Positions 8,449 to 16,148 of a stretch of 64,000 nucleotides of DNA are shown one piece after another; position 1 is the stretch's first letter, and every line of letters begins with the position of its first letter. The stretch covers positions 4,030,001-4,094,000 of the forward strand of contig NZ_CP126446.1 in assembly GCF_030166655.1 (NCBI RefSeq), written 5' to 3'. The translations under genes and the position numbers were made by a program. The notes under the pieces are model-generated. The model had not been told where the DNA came from and searched no databases. It saw nothing but the letters and a program-made list of their open reading frames with translations. This DNA is from Pontibacillus chungwhensis (GTDB lineage Bacteria > Bacillota > Bacilli > Bacillales > BH030062).

Positions 8449-9948
8449 ATGGAACATTTCGGAATTCTATCATTACTACCATCAGTTGTGGCCCTGACAT
8501 TAGCCATTTGGTCTAAAAGGGTCATTCCATCTCTACTTTCAGGGATTTTAGTTGGTACGGTAATGATTGATATACAAGCAAACGGTGTACTGCATTCAAT
8601 CTTTTACTCGATCGTAAACCTATTTGGCGCGATCGCTGGGCACCCCGCTAATCCTGAGGAAGGAATTAGAGGGATGGGCATCGTAAAAGGAGCCGGAAGA
8701 GCAGAGTTAATTCTCGTTGTCTTCCTGTTAGGAGCTTTTATAGGCGTGTTAAACAAATCAGGAGGAGCTTATGCTTTTGGAAATTGGATTGCTACGAAAG
8801 TAAAAGGAAAGAAAGGAGCTCAAGTTTCCACAGCGGTTATGGGTAGTTCCCTTTTCACTAGCGCCTACTTCAGTTCGTTAGCAACGGGAACGGTTTTTAA
8901 ACCAATTTATGACCGCATGAACATTTCTCGAGAGAAGCTTGCCTTTTTCCTGGATTCTACTTCCTCCCCGATTAATGTCCTTGTACCCATATCAGGTTGG
9001 GTTGCATTTATGGGGGCCTTAATGGTCGATAATATCCCTAGCGTTGATGATCCAATACTAGGCATCGCAAAGACGATTCCCTTTAACTTTTATAACATTG
9101 TGATTCTAATCATGGTGTTCCTATTTGCCTTTGGTAAGATTAAAGATTTCGGTCCGATGAAGAAAGCAGAAGAGCGAGCTCGAAAGACAAAAGCGACCCG
9201 CTCAAAAAAGCAGCCAGCACAAGCTGAAATGGCTGCTACTACAGATGGAAATGACCATGCCTCTCCAATGGATATGGTTCTTCCTTTAGGGGTTACGATT
9301 GCTACTCTTGTCTTTCTTGGTTTATGGAACTACACACTTCCTTATTTCATCTCCATTGAAAAGCTTCCGCTCGATGGAAATAAAATGTTATTAATCAGTT
9401 TCTCTTTAGGCATTCTGACAGCGTTTATCCAATATACGCTTACGAAGAAAATGAGTCCGGCTACATTTTTAAATGAGTTATTTGAGGGAAGTAAAACCGT
9501 TATACTCGATGGAATCATTATTATCTTAGCCGTTACATTAGGAGATATTATGCGTGCAACAGCTCCTGAGGGAACGGGCGCAGCTGCTTTCATAGAAGAA
9601 GTTGCAGGTGGAGTCATCCCGACATCTATGGTCCCCGTGTCATTATTTATCTTATCCGGATTCGTAGCTTTCTCTATGGGAACCTCGTTTGGCACGTGGG
9701 CGATTATGATGCCAATTGGTGTTTCGTTAATGCTTGCGACCGGAGGGGATCCGATTTTAGCAGCAGCTGCTGTCCTTTCAGGCGGAGCGCTTGGAGACCA
9801 TACCTCCCCAATCTCTGACACGAGCATTATGTCATCCGTCGGAGCAGACTGCGATCATATGAGCCACATCAACACGCAACTCCCGTATGCCCTTACAGCA
9901 GCCGGGGTGGCCTCTGTGCTCTTCCTTGTTACCGGATTTATTATGTAA
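8449..9948 (+). CDS. nhaC: NhaC family Na+/H+ antiporter
   Basis: 499-residue polytopic membrane protein. Family features include an opening hairpin of two helices, the GAFIGVLNKSGGAYAFGNW segment, STSSPINVLVPISGWVAFMG in the middle, and the C-terminal GTSFGTWAIMMPIG and SGGALGDHTSPISDTSIMSSVGADCDHMSHINTQLPYAL block typical of NhaC/MleN antiporters. A charged cytoplasmic linker at about 235-275 separates the two halves. It exchanges Na+ for H+ (some relatives couple malate/lactate), fitting a salt-adapted cell. The start follows GAGAGGAG. It may be controlled by the adjacent kinase/regulator pair, or by the LysR gene downstream; neither is demonstrated. Confidence 0.88.
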   Translation: MEHFGILSLLPSVVALTLAIWSKRVIPSLLSGILVGTVMIDIQANGVLHSIFYSIVNLFGAIAGHPANPEEGIRGMGIVKGAGRAELILVVFLLGAFIGVLNKSGGAYAFGNWIATKVKGKKGAQVSTAVMGSSLFTSAYFSSLATGTVFKPIYDRMNISREKLAFFLDSTSSPINVLVPISGWVAFMGALMVDNIPSVDDPILGIAKTIPFNFYNIVILIMVFLFAFGKIKDFGPMKKAEERARKTKATRSKKQPAQAEMAATTDGNDHASPMDMVLPLGVTIATLVFLGLWNYTLPYFISIEKLPLDGNKMLLISFSLGILTAFIQYTLTKKMSPATFLNELFEGSKTVILDGIIIILAVTLGDIMRATAPEGTGAAAFIEEVAGGVIPTSMVPVSLFILSGFVAFSMGTSFGTWAIMMPIGVSLMLATGGDPILAAAAVLSGGALGDHTSPISDTSIMSSVGADCDHMSHINTQLPYALTAAGVASVLFLVTGFIM

Positions 9949-9952
9949 AAAG

Positions 9953-9982
9953 AAAACTCCTGCCTTAAGGTAGGAGTTTTTA
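9953..9982 (+). terminator. Intrinsic terminator of nhaC
   Basis: Hairpin AAAACTCCTGCC / GGTAGGAGTTTT with a TTAA loop and trailing T-run. Confidence 0.85.
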
Positions 9983-10061
9983 TAGCGCATTCTCTTTTTC
10001 TATATTTTACGATAGACTAACAGTATATTCCCAATTCTTTAACAGATTAAAGGTGGTTTAA

Positions 10062-10943
10062 ATGGATATCAAGCATTTGCAATATTTTATAGCCGTCTCT
10101 CGTTTCAATAGCTTCACACGCGCAGCCGAGGAATTGTACTTAACACAGCCAACGATCAGTAAAATGATTAAAAATCTAGAAGAGGATCTTGGGGTAATAT
10201 TGTTTGATCGGTCCAGAAAGAAATTAACCCTTACGGATGCAGGAAAAGTCATCTTAAAACAAGCTAAAGTAATCGACGCAGCTTACCAGGATCTAGAGGT
10301 AGAAATTGACCAACTCTTTGAACTCAAAAAAGGGGAAGTGCGAATTGGCCTTCCGCCTATTATGGACTCGACCTTTTTCTCCACCATGATCAGTCAATTT
10401 CACGATAAGTATCCTCATATTACCTTTCAATTCATTGAACATGGATCGAAGAAAATTGAAGAACAAGTGCGGAATGAAGAAATTGATATTGGGATTGTGG
10501 TTCTCCCTACAAAAGATCATACATTTGAACACCTTACCTTCAGCAAAGAAAAGCTAAAACTAATTGTCCCCCATTCTCATCCTTTAGCCAAACACCAGGA
10601 AATATCCTTAAATGATATACGAAACGAGGAATTTATATTATTTAATAAAGATTTTGTTCTGCGTGAGCGTATTGTACAGTCTTGCCGCCAAGCTGGCTTT
10701 GAACCTACAGTCCGTTCAGAAAGTTCACAGTGGGACTTTATTGAAGAAATGGTCGCTTGTAAACTAGGCGTCACCCTCCTACCTGAGAGCATTATAAAGA
10801 ATCAACACCGGGATCTATGCTCCATATCTATTCAAGAGCCATCTATACCTTGGGAACTAGATATTATATGGAACCCAAGTCACCATCTATCTCATGCAGC
10901 ACAGGAATGGATCAATTTCACTCATACAATTCTAAAAGCTTAG
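10062..10943 (+). CDS. LysR-type transcriptional regulator, YwbI/CidR-like
   Basis: 293-residue regulator. The N-terminal winged HTH (1-60) reads FTRAAEELYLTQPTISKMIKNLEEDLG, followed by the linker helix and a two-lobed effector domain (about 90-290) with GEVRIGLPPIMDSTFF and SQWDFIEEMVACKLGVTLLPE. The wording resembles B. subtilis YwbI (CidR), which controls cidA-type holin-like genes, but no such genes are adjacent here. Regulators of this class usually act on a neighbour; nhaC is upstream on the same strand with a terminator between. The stop codon lies inside the terminator stem. Effector unknown. Confidence 0.82.
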   Translation: MDIKHLQYFIAVSRFNSFTRAAEELYLTQPTISKMIKNLEEDLGVILFDRSRKKLTLTDAGKVILKQAKVIDAAYQDLEVEIDQLFELKKGEVRIGLPPIMDSTFFSTMISQFHDKYPHITFQFIEHGSKKIEEQVRNEEIDIGIVVLPTKDHTFEHLTFSKEKLKLIVPHSHPLAKHQEISLNDIRNEEFILFNKDFVLRERIVQSCRQAGFEPTVRSESSQWDFIEEMVACKLGVTLLPESIIKNQHRDLCSISIQEPSIPWELDIIWNPSHHLSHAAQEWINFTHTILKA

Positions 10944-10970
10944 AGCCCTGGCTCTAAGCTTTTCTTTGTT
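10935..10970 (+). terminator. Intrinsic terminator overlapping the LysR gene end
   Basis: Stem AAAGCTTAGAGC / GCTCTAAGCTTT with CCTG loop and T-rich tail; the 5' arm includes the stop codon. The remaining 230 bases to the next gene hold no recognisable gene. Confidence 0.85.
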
Positions 10971-11200
10971 TTATAGGAGTTTCTCCTAAAAGATCAACCA
11001 TTCCCTCAACTCGGGCCTATGCATAGTTTTCATGTTTGTAAGCCGTTTCATAGATTTCATCAATGGTTAAGATGCAAAAAGCCCATTTTACTTCCAATTG
11101 GGACGGTTTTACACTAGATGTATAGAAGAAATCAATCCTTCTTTCAGAAAGACATGTCAATCTGAGCTGATCATAGATTGTTAGAAAGGAATTTCGAGCT

Positions 11201-11716
11201 ATGGAAAAAAGAGCTAAAGAAAGTCGCATCGTCAACACGGATCAAGTGCTTACAAGTGATTTAAATAACTACGACACTTTATTTGGTGGCGTGTTAATGA
11301 AAAAACTCGACGGGTGTGCAACCTTGTCTGCCCGCCGTCATTCAAGAGCAAAAGAATGTGTCACAGCGTCTACTGATTCCATTCACTTTTTACATCCTAT
11401 CTGTCAGACAGATTCCGTTTGTGTAGAGTCCTTTGTGTGTTCCACGGGGAATAGCTCAATGGAGATCTTTTGCAAAGTCATTGCGGAGGATATGATGGAG
11501 GGCACGCGAAAAGTCGCCGCTACCGCTTTTCTTACCTTCGTAGCGTTAGGAGAAGATAAGAAGCCTGTAAAAGTTCCTAGTGTGATTCCTGAAACAGAAG
11601 AAGAAAAATTCTTATATAGCTCAGCCACCGAACGAGCTGAAGCACGAAAAAAACGTAGAGAAAAGAGTAAAGAACTCGCTGAATATATAACGTTAGAAAA
11701 ACCTTGGGATGAGTAA
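11201..11716 (+). CDS. Acyl-CoA thioesterase, hotdog fold (YkhA type)
   Basis: 171-residue single hotdog-domain protein. The start of the fold reads NNYDTLFGGVLMKKLDGCATLSARRHS, with the family Asp (D of KLDG) and the conserved GG turn; later FLHPICQTDSV and KVAATAFLTFVAL complete the sheet. It matches the YkhA/YciA acyl-CoA thioesterase branch, which hydrolyses fatty acyl-CoA esters in the cytoplasm. The C-terminus adds a charged helix (ERAEARKKRREKSKEL). Start ATG has AAAGGAA upstream. A small hypothetical gene follows after 23 bases and is probably co-transcribed. Confidence 0.85.
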   Translation: MEKRAKESRIVNTDQVLTSDLNNYDTLFGGVLMKKLDGCATLSARRHSRAKECVTASTDSIHFLHPICQTDSVCVESFVCSTGNSSMEIFCKVIAEDMMEGTRKVAATAFLTFVALGEDKKPVKVPSVIPETEEEKFLYSSATERAEARKKRREKSKELAEYITLEKPWDE

Positions 11717-11739
11717 ATAAAGGATAGGAGGAATCAAGG

Positions 11740-12114
11740 ATGATCAAAGCAGCAAGCCTGAAGCAACTACGTGAAGTAAGCGAAGATTTAAACACATTAA
11801 GAAAAGCTGAACAAGAGCTTTTTCAACAATTTATTCATATAATCCAACTCACCAGACAATTGCAGCTTCGTTATGACTATATGGGCTGCCTATTACTGCA
11901 GGAAGATCCGCGTCAATGTGCTCCTGACTTTATTGAAGAGTCCGTTCTGAACTTGTACCAACATGAAATTGACACTTTAAGAAAACATCCACAAATGGAC
12001 AAGCTTGAGAACCTATTAGATCATTATAAAGGAATTGGCTATACCAAAATCAGTCTCCTTGCTCTTGGAGAGTCACCAGAAAGCCTTGTAGGTCCGTCCA
12101 TCGCAACAGCCTAA
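11740..12114 (+). CDS. Hypothetical helical protein
   Basis: 124 residues, not recognised. It is predicted mostly helical, with heptad-like hydrophobic spacing in residues 5-50 (LKQLREVSEDLNTLRKAEQE), two cysteines (C50 and C61) and no membrane segment or signal peptide. It has a strong ribosome binding site (AGGAGG), begins 23 bases after the thioesterase gene, and ends just before a terminator, so it is likely a real protein made from the same transcript. No function is offered. Confidence 0.75.
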   Translation: MIKAASLKQLREVSEDLNTLRKAEQELFQQFIHIIQLTRQLQLRYDYMGCLLLQEDPRQCAPDFIEESVLNLYQHEIDTLRKHPQMDKLENLLDHYKGIGYTKISLLALGESPESLVGPSIATA

Positions 12115-12122
12115 TAGGAAAA

Positions 12123-12168
12123 GAAAAACGTTACTGGGTAAAGAGTCTTTCTCCAGTAACGTTTTTTA
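12123..12168. terminator. Bidirectional intrinsic terminator
   Basis: 14-bp stem AAAAACGTTACTGG and its complement, with T-runs on both sides, between convergent genes; it overlaps the stop codon of nei. Confidence 0.88.
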
Positions 12169-12993
12169 TTCTTGCTTTGCCTGGCAGGTGGGACAGTAAT
12201 AACATCGCCTTGAAGCGGCAGTGATCTTCATAATTTCTGTACCATCCACTCTGCATGGCTTCCCTGCCCTGTTAAACACGTAATGTCTATATTGCGACCG
12301 TTTCTCTCCCTTTTCTTTCAAACGATCTGCAAGCTCTGGCTCCACGGTGATTCCACCCGTTTTGTAAGAACGCTGCATCAATGTAAGGACAGCTTCAGCA
12401 GCTCTTTTAATTTGAAGATCCGTACAGTCCATTGGCCGTAAATCTGGATGAATCCCTGCAAAGAAGAGAATTTCACTTCTCAAATAGTTTCCGATTCCCG
12501 CCAAAAACGTTTGATCTAGCAATAGAGAAGTCCATTTTCTTTTCCTAAAACGCGTGGATGTAAACCGTTCCACTAAGCCTTCAGTTGTCATCGATTCATT
12601 TAATAGATCGGGTCCCACTTTTGATAAGAATGGATGTTGATCCACTTCCTCATCTCTTAAAACTTCGATATCTGAAGCACTATACAGTAAAGCGGATTTC
12701 TTCTCGTTATGAATAGCTAATCGAAGTTGACGATTGGTCTTAGGGTAGTTATAAGATTCCCGAACATACCATTTCCCATAAAGTTGATTATGCGAATAGA
12801 TCGTATATCCATTATTAAAGCGAATCACCATCGCTTTCCCCTTCGTCTCCACGCGAATCACTTCACTATTGGTAAATAGAGACTCATACTCCTGAAGCAC
12901 CTCAAACGCAAATGATACTTCTAATATAGGTGAAGCTTGAAGCGCTTTTTCCACTTCATCTGCTGCTCTTCTGATTTCCGGTCCCTCAGGCAC
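12166..12993 (-). CDS. nei: Endonuclease VIII (Nei) DNA glycosylase/AP lyase with altered zinc finger
   Basis: 275-residue Fpg/Nei-family enzyme that removes oxidised pyrimidines and nicks abasic sites. The start is GTG at 12993 (GGAGG 7 bases upstream), giving the mature N-terminal Pro2 nucleophile and Glu3 (MPEGPEIRRAAD). Nei-specific segments are visible: VETKGKAM with the catalytic Lys, YSHNQLYGKWYV, LLYSASDIEVL, LLDQTFLAGIGNYLRSEIL. The C-terminal zinc finger normally has four Cys; here the second is Asp (C247, D250, C267, C270), while an extra Cys264 is present. The gene is the last of an operon with the exporter genes, 4 bases after yjjB. Family assignment is firm; zinc binding is uncertain. 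Confidence 0.92.
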   Translation of the reverse strand: MPEGPEIRRAADEVEKALQASPILEVSFAFEVLQEYESLFTNSEVIRVETKGKAMVIRFNNGYTIYSHNQLYGKWYVRESYNYPKTNRQLRLAIHNEKKSALLYSASDIEVLRDEEVDQHPFLSKVGPDLLNESMTTEGLVERFTSTRFRKRKWTSLLLDQTFLAGIGNYLRSEILFFAGIHPDLRPMDCTDLQIKRAAEAVLTLMQRSYKTGGITVEPELADRLKEKGEKRSQYRHYVFNRAGKPCRVDGTEIMKITAASRRCYYCPTCQAKQE

Positions 12994-12997
12994 TTTC

Positions 12998-13441
12998 TCA
13001 CCTCCACAGTTCTCGCTTTCTCATCTTTTTGAACACTTGGTTCATCACTTCAGATAGTACAAGCCCAATTGCTATAGCACCTGAGATCATGAATACTTTA
13101 GCTGCGATGGGAAGAGCCTGTCCGTAATCATTTTGGACAAAATTGCGCATCGCATCATACGCTAGCCCTCCCGGCACTAAAGGTATAATACCCGCTACGC
13201 TAAAGACGATAACAGGGGTTTTATACAACCTCGCAAAGAACTGTCCGATCATAGCAATCACAAATGAGGCCACAAACGTCCCTGTCACAGCGTCAATATT
13301 TGATTCAACAAACAGAATGTAAATCACCCATCCTATGGAACCAACTAACCCGCACTTCAGCAACGTATTCCTGGGCGCCTGAAAGATAACTCCAAAGGCA
13401 GCAGAGGCGATAAAACTCGTGAAGAATTGTTCTGCAATCAT
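12998..13441 (-). CDS. Threonine/serine exporter family protein, small subunit (YjjB/DUF3815)
   Basis: 147-residue protein with four to five membrane helices, matching the C-terminal half of ThrE-type exporters that is encoded separately as YjjB. Visible: GVIFQAPRNTLLKCGLVGSIGW near the N-terminus and PVIVFSVAGIIPLVPGGLAYDAMRNFV, the conserved P-x-P-G hairpin. It pairs with the YjjP-like gene 18 bases upstream. In E. coli YjjPB exports succinate; in actinobacteria the fused ThrE exports threonine/serine. Substrate here is unknown. Start ATG follows TGGAG. Its stop codon lies in the ribosome binding site region of nei. Confidence 0.85.
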   Translation of the reverse strand: MIAEQFFTSFIASAAFGVIFQAPRNTLLKCGLVGSIGWVIYILFVESNIDAVTGTFVASFVIAMIGQFFARLYKTPVIVFSVAGIIPLVPGGLAYDAMRNFVQNDYGQALPIAAKVFMISGAIAIGLVLSEVMNQVFKKMRKRELWR

Positions 13442-13459
13442 AAACGTCCCACTCCATTT

Positions 13460-14215
13460 TTAAAAAATTGAAAAGGCAATGGCGACCCCTCCCCCAATGG
13501 CAAATGCGGTCAGGAAGGCTTCTGCCCCTTTAGATAATCCGGAAACCAAATGGCCTGCCATTAAATCTCGAACGGCATTTGTTATGAGAAGCCCCGGTAC
13601 AAGAGGCATGACAGATCCAATAATAATCTTATCTGTCTCATGCCCGACACCAAATGACATGAACGTAAAAGCAAGCGTACCTATACATAGAGAAGCCAAA
13701 AATTCAGCAAAGAATTTAATTTCAAATAACCGGTGTAAAAGCAACAATACGATAAACCCAATTCCACCAGAAATACAGGCGGGTAAGAAGTCATACCAAT
13801 TCCCCTGGAACATGATCGAAAAGCACCCACTGGCTAAGGATGCAGCCGCGATTTGTGTGCGCATTTTATAATCATATTTAGAACCTGCGGTATCGATTTC
13901 AGTCAATTGCTCACGAGCTTCAGCTAACGTCAGCCGTCCCCCTGTTATATTTCTTGAAATATCATTAGCCAGGGTAACTTTATTTAAGTTCGTCGACCGA
14001 TCTGAAACACGAACAAGTTTCGACGGCTCAATCTTGCTTACAGAAAAAAAGATCCCTGTTGGGGTCACAAAACTTTGGGCATCTTCCTTGCCATAAGAAG
14101 CAGCAATCCTCGTCATGGTATCCTCCACACGATACGTTTCAGCGCCATTTTGGAGCATAATCCTACCAATTAATAAACATAACTCAATCATTTCAACATT
14201 ATGATTACGCGTCAT
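13460..14215 (-). CDS. Threonine/serine exporter family protein, large subunit (YjjP/DUF1212)
   Basis: About 251 residues. A soluble N-terminal region (1-110, with LIGRIMLQNGAETYRVEDTMTRIA, FVTPTGIFFSV and the R-x-S-x-NLNKV segment) precedes about five membrane helices and the conserved MPLVPGLLITNAVRDLMAGHLVSG hairpin. This is the DUF1212 half of ThrE-like exporters. The frame opens at GTG 14227, which abuts the AAGGGAGG ribosome binding site; GTG 14221 (6-base spacing) or ATG 14215 (12-base spacing) are the realistic starts, and ATG is given. It is first in the operon with yjjB and nei; the tandem repeats lie upstream. Confidence 0.85.
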   Translation of the reverse strand: MTRNHNVEMIELCLLIGRIMLQNGAETYRVEDTMTRIAASYGKEDAQSFVTPTGIFFSVSKIEPSKLVRVSDRSTNLNKVTLANDISRNITGGRLTLAEAREQLTEIDTAGSKYDYKMRTQIAAASLASGCFSIMFQGNWYDFLPACISGGIGFIVLLLLHRLFEIKFFAEFLASLCIGTLAFTFMSFGVGHETDKIIIGSVMPLVPGLLITNAVRDLMAGHLVSGLSKGAEAFLTAFAIGGGVAIAFSIF

Positions 14216-14291
14216 CTCCACATACACCCTCCCTTCTCTCTATCTATACACATGTGTATAAAGTGTAGCTGATTGGGGCCAATAGAAGCAA

Positions 14292-14789
14292 GATGCAAAC
14301 AAAAGCGCAAGCGCCCGATTAGCAACGTAAGGACTGGACTGAGCCGACGTGAGATAAAGGAAACACGGAGAGCCAATGGCGAACCGATGTTGACTTATCG
14401 ACCAGAGGTGAGGGAAGTCCTCTAGTTGCTGGGCGCTGGAGCTGGATGTAAACAAAAGCGTAAGCGCCCGTTCAGCAACGTAAGGACTGGACTAAGCCGA
14501 CGTGAGATAAAGGAAACACGGAGAGCCAATGGCGAACCGATGTTGACTTATCGACCAGAGGTGAGGGAAGTCCTCTAGTTGCTGGGCGCTGGAGCTGGAT
14601 GTAAACAAAAGCAGAAGCGCCCGTTCAGCAACGTAAGGACTGGACTGAGCCGACGTGAGATAAAGGAAAGACGGAGAGCCAATGGCGAACCGATGTTGAC
14701 TTATCGATCAGAGGTGAGGGAAGTCCCCTAGTTGCTGGGCGCTGGAGCTGGATGCAAACAAAAGCAGAAGCGCCCGATTAACAACGTAA
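14292..14789. repeat. Tandem array of 153-bp structured repeats (three copies plus a partial fourth)
   Basis: Copies start at 14292, 14445 and 14598, each exactly 153 bp and nearly identical; a fourth stops after 39 bases at 14789, where a terminator begins. Each unit has complementary ends (AGCGCC with GGCGCT, CAGCAAC with GTTGCTG) and nested inner pairs (GGACT with AGTCC, GATAA with TTATC, AACA-CGG with CCG-TGTT, GCC with GGC), so every unit can fold into a long multi-helix stem. The sequence shows no coding character: open frames through it are short, in several frames, and have no ribosome binding site. Together with the terminator it fills the 607 bases between the exporter operon and glcF. 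Confidence 0.9.
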
Positions 14790-14818
14790 AAAAACCAGGT
14801 GATCCAATCACCTGGTTT
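14786..14818 (-). terminator. Intrinsic terminator of the lut-glc operon
   Basis: On the minus strand, stem CCAGGTGAT / ATCACCTGG with a 3-base loop is followed by seven T, five bases after the glcF stop. It interrupts the fourth repeat copy. Confidence 0.88.
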
Positions 14819-14822
14819 CGTT

Positions 14823-16148
14823 CTAAGAAGGAACAGCTTCAAGGAGGAGATCAACTAAATGGACGGCCTCCATTTGATCCCCGAGCCCTTCTCGCTCAAT
14901 CCCCATTTTCATTTGCAACAAGCACCCTGGATTGGCGGTAACTAAAACATTCGGGGAAATGTCTTTTACGCGCTCCATTTTATGATCAAGGATTTGCATC
15001 GACATTTCTTCTTGCACTAAATTGTAGATCCCCGCAGAACCGCAGCAATGATCCGCTTCTTTCAATTCCACAAATTCCACTCCTTCAATGGATGATAATA
15101 GTTTCCTCGGAGCGGTGTAGGTTCTCATTACGTTTCGTAAATGACAGGAATCCTGATAGGTTGCTATGCGGTTTGATAGTTTTAGATCTTTCTTATGAAA
15201 CTCCATCTCTATTAAGATTTCAGAGATATCTTTTATCTTTTCGGAGAAGGCTTTTGCCCGTTTTGCCCACTCTGGCTCATCTTTCAAAAGATGTCCATAA
15301 TCGACTAAAAACGCTCCGCACCCACCGGCATTTAAGATAATATAATCAACCTGCAGCGCCTCAAATGCTTCGATATTTCTCTTAGCAAGATCTTTAGCAG
15401 AATCCTTCTCACCGCTATGACCATGTAAAGCACCACAACAGGCCTGATCCTCTGGAATCACGATTTCACATCCCGCTTTTTGTAACAACGTTAACGTGGC
15501 ATCGTTTGTCTTCATGAACATGGTATCCATTAAACAACCTGAAAAGAAGGCAACACGTGCCTTTTGCTCTGTTTCAGCATGAAGGTGGGTCGGACGCGAT
15601 TTTAATTCACTTGGCTTCGGAATAGGAGGAAGAACTTTTTCCATGGTTCTCATGTTTTCAGGAAACAGTTTCATGACGCCACTTTTTCGAACGATCGACT
15701 GCATCCCGCTTGATTGATAGAACCATAGCAAATTATTCACCCTGACCATATTCTGATGATGAGGGAACAACTTATCGAAGGCAAACCAGCGAACGGCTTT
15801 CTCAGGAACGGATCGTTTCTTATTTGATTCTAATATATCCCGGGCTTCCTCTAATATATGTCCATAGTTCACCCCTGATGGGCATACCGGTTCACACGCT
15901 CGGCATCCAAGACACATATTCAGTTGATCTTCAAAATCCTGATCAGGCTCAATGACCCCATCCACTACCCCTTTAATAAGAGCAATTCTTCCACGAGGCG
16001 ATGCCGCTTCATTCCGATTTGTCTCGAGGTAGGTCGGACAGCTCGGTAAACAAAAGCCACATCGCATACAATTCAGCAACTCATCATATTCCATACGTTC
16101 TTCAAATGATTGCTGCACATTTTGTTTACGCTTTTCCTGGGTACTCAT
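14823..16148 (-). CDS. glcF: Glycolate oxidase / D-lactate dehydrogenase iron-sulfur subunit
   Basis: 441-residue protein with two N-terminal 4Fe-4S motifs (CMRCGFCLPSCPTY at about 27 and CLGCRACEPVCPSG at about 79) and two CCG domains (ending DQACCGALHGHSGEKD and ADHCCGSAGIYNLV). It receives electrons from the FAD subunit encoded just upstream and passes them on to the membrane quinone pool. Its ATG overlaps the glcD stop by 4 bases (ATGA), showing translational coupling. It is the last gene of the operon, followed by a terminator. GlcDF pairs oxidise glycolate, and related pairs oxidise D-lactate; the position after lutABC favours a D-lactate role, by inference. Confidence 0.9.
   Translation of the reverse strand: MSTQEKRKQNVQQSFEERMEYDELLNCMRCGFCLPSCPTYLETNRNEAASPRGRIALIKGVVDGVIEPDQDFEDQLNMCLGCRACEPVCPSGVNYGHILEEARDILESNKKRSVPEKAVRWFAFDKLFPHHQNMVRVNNLLWFYQSSGMQSIVRKSGVMKLFPENMRTMEKVLPPIPKPSELKSRPTHLHAETEQKARVAFFSGCLMDTMFMKTNDATLTLLQKAGCEIVIPEDQACCGALHGHSGEKDSAKDLAKRNIEAFEALQVDYIILNAGGCGAFLVDYGHLLKDEPEWAKRAKAFSEKIKDISEILIEMEFHKKDLKLSNRIATYQDSCHLRNVMRTYTAPRKLLSSIEGVEFVELKEADHCCGSAGIYNLVQEEMSMQILDHKMERVKDISPNVLVTANPGCLLQMKMGIEREGLGDQMEAVHLVDLLLEAVPS

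Noticed and set aside
8165-8497. 110-codon plus-strand frame between the regulator and nhaC
   Set aside because: It runs through the structured element and a terminator, overlaps the nhaC start and has proline/threonine-rich random composition.
11017-11238. 73-codon minus frame before the thioesterase gene
   Set aside because: Crosses the thioesterase start and promoter region; no supporting signals.
14240-14455. Open reading frame through the first 153-bp repeat
   Set aside because: It lies across the structured repeat, has no ribosome binding site, and the corresponding frames in the other copies are not preserved as genes.
14292-14789. CRISPR array
   Set aside because: Units are 153 bp with no separate repeat and spacer parts, and whole units are identical; no cas genes nearby.
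14732-14941. Plus-strand frame from the repeat into glcF
   Set aside because: Antisense to the conserved glcF 3' end and through a terminator; no ribosome binding site.
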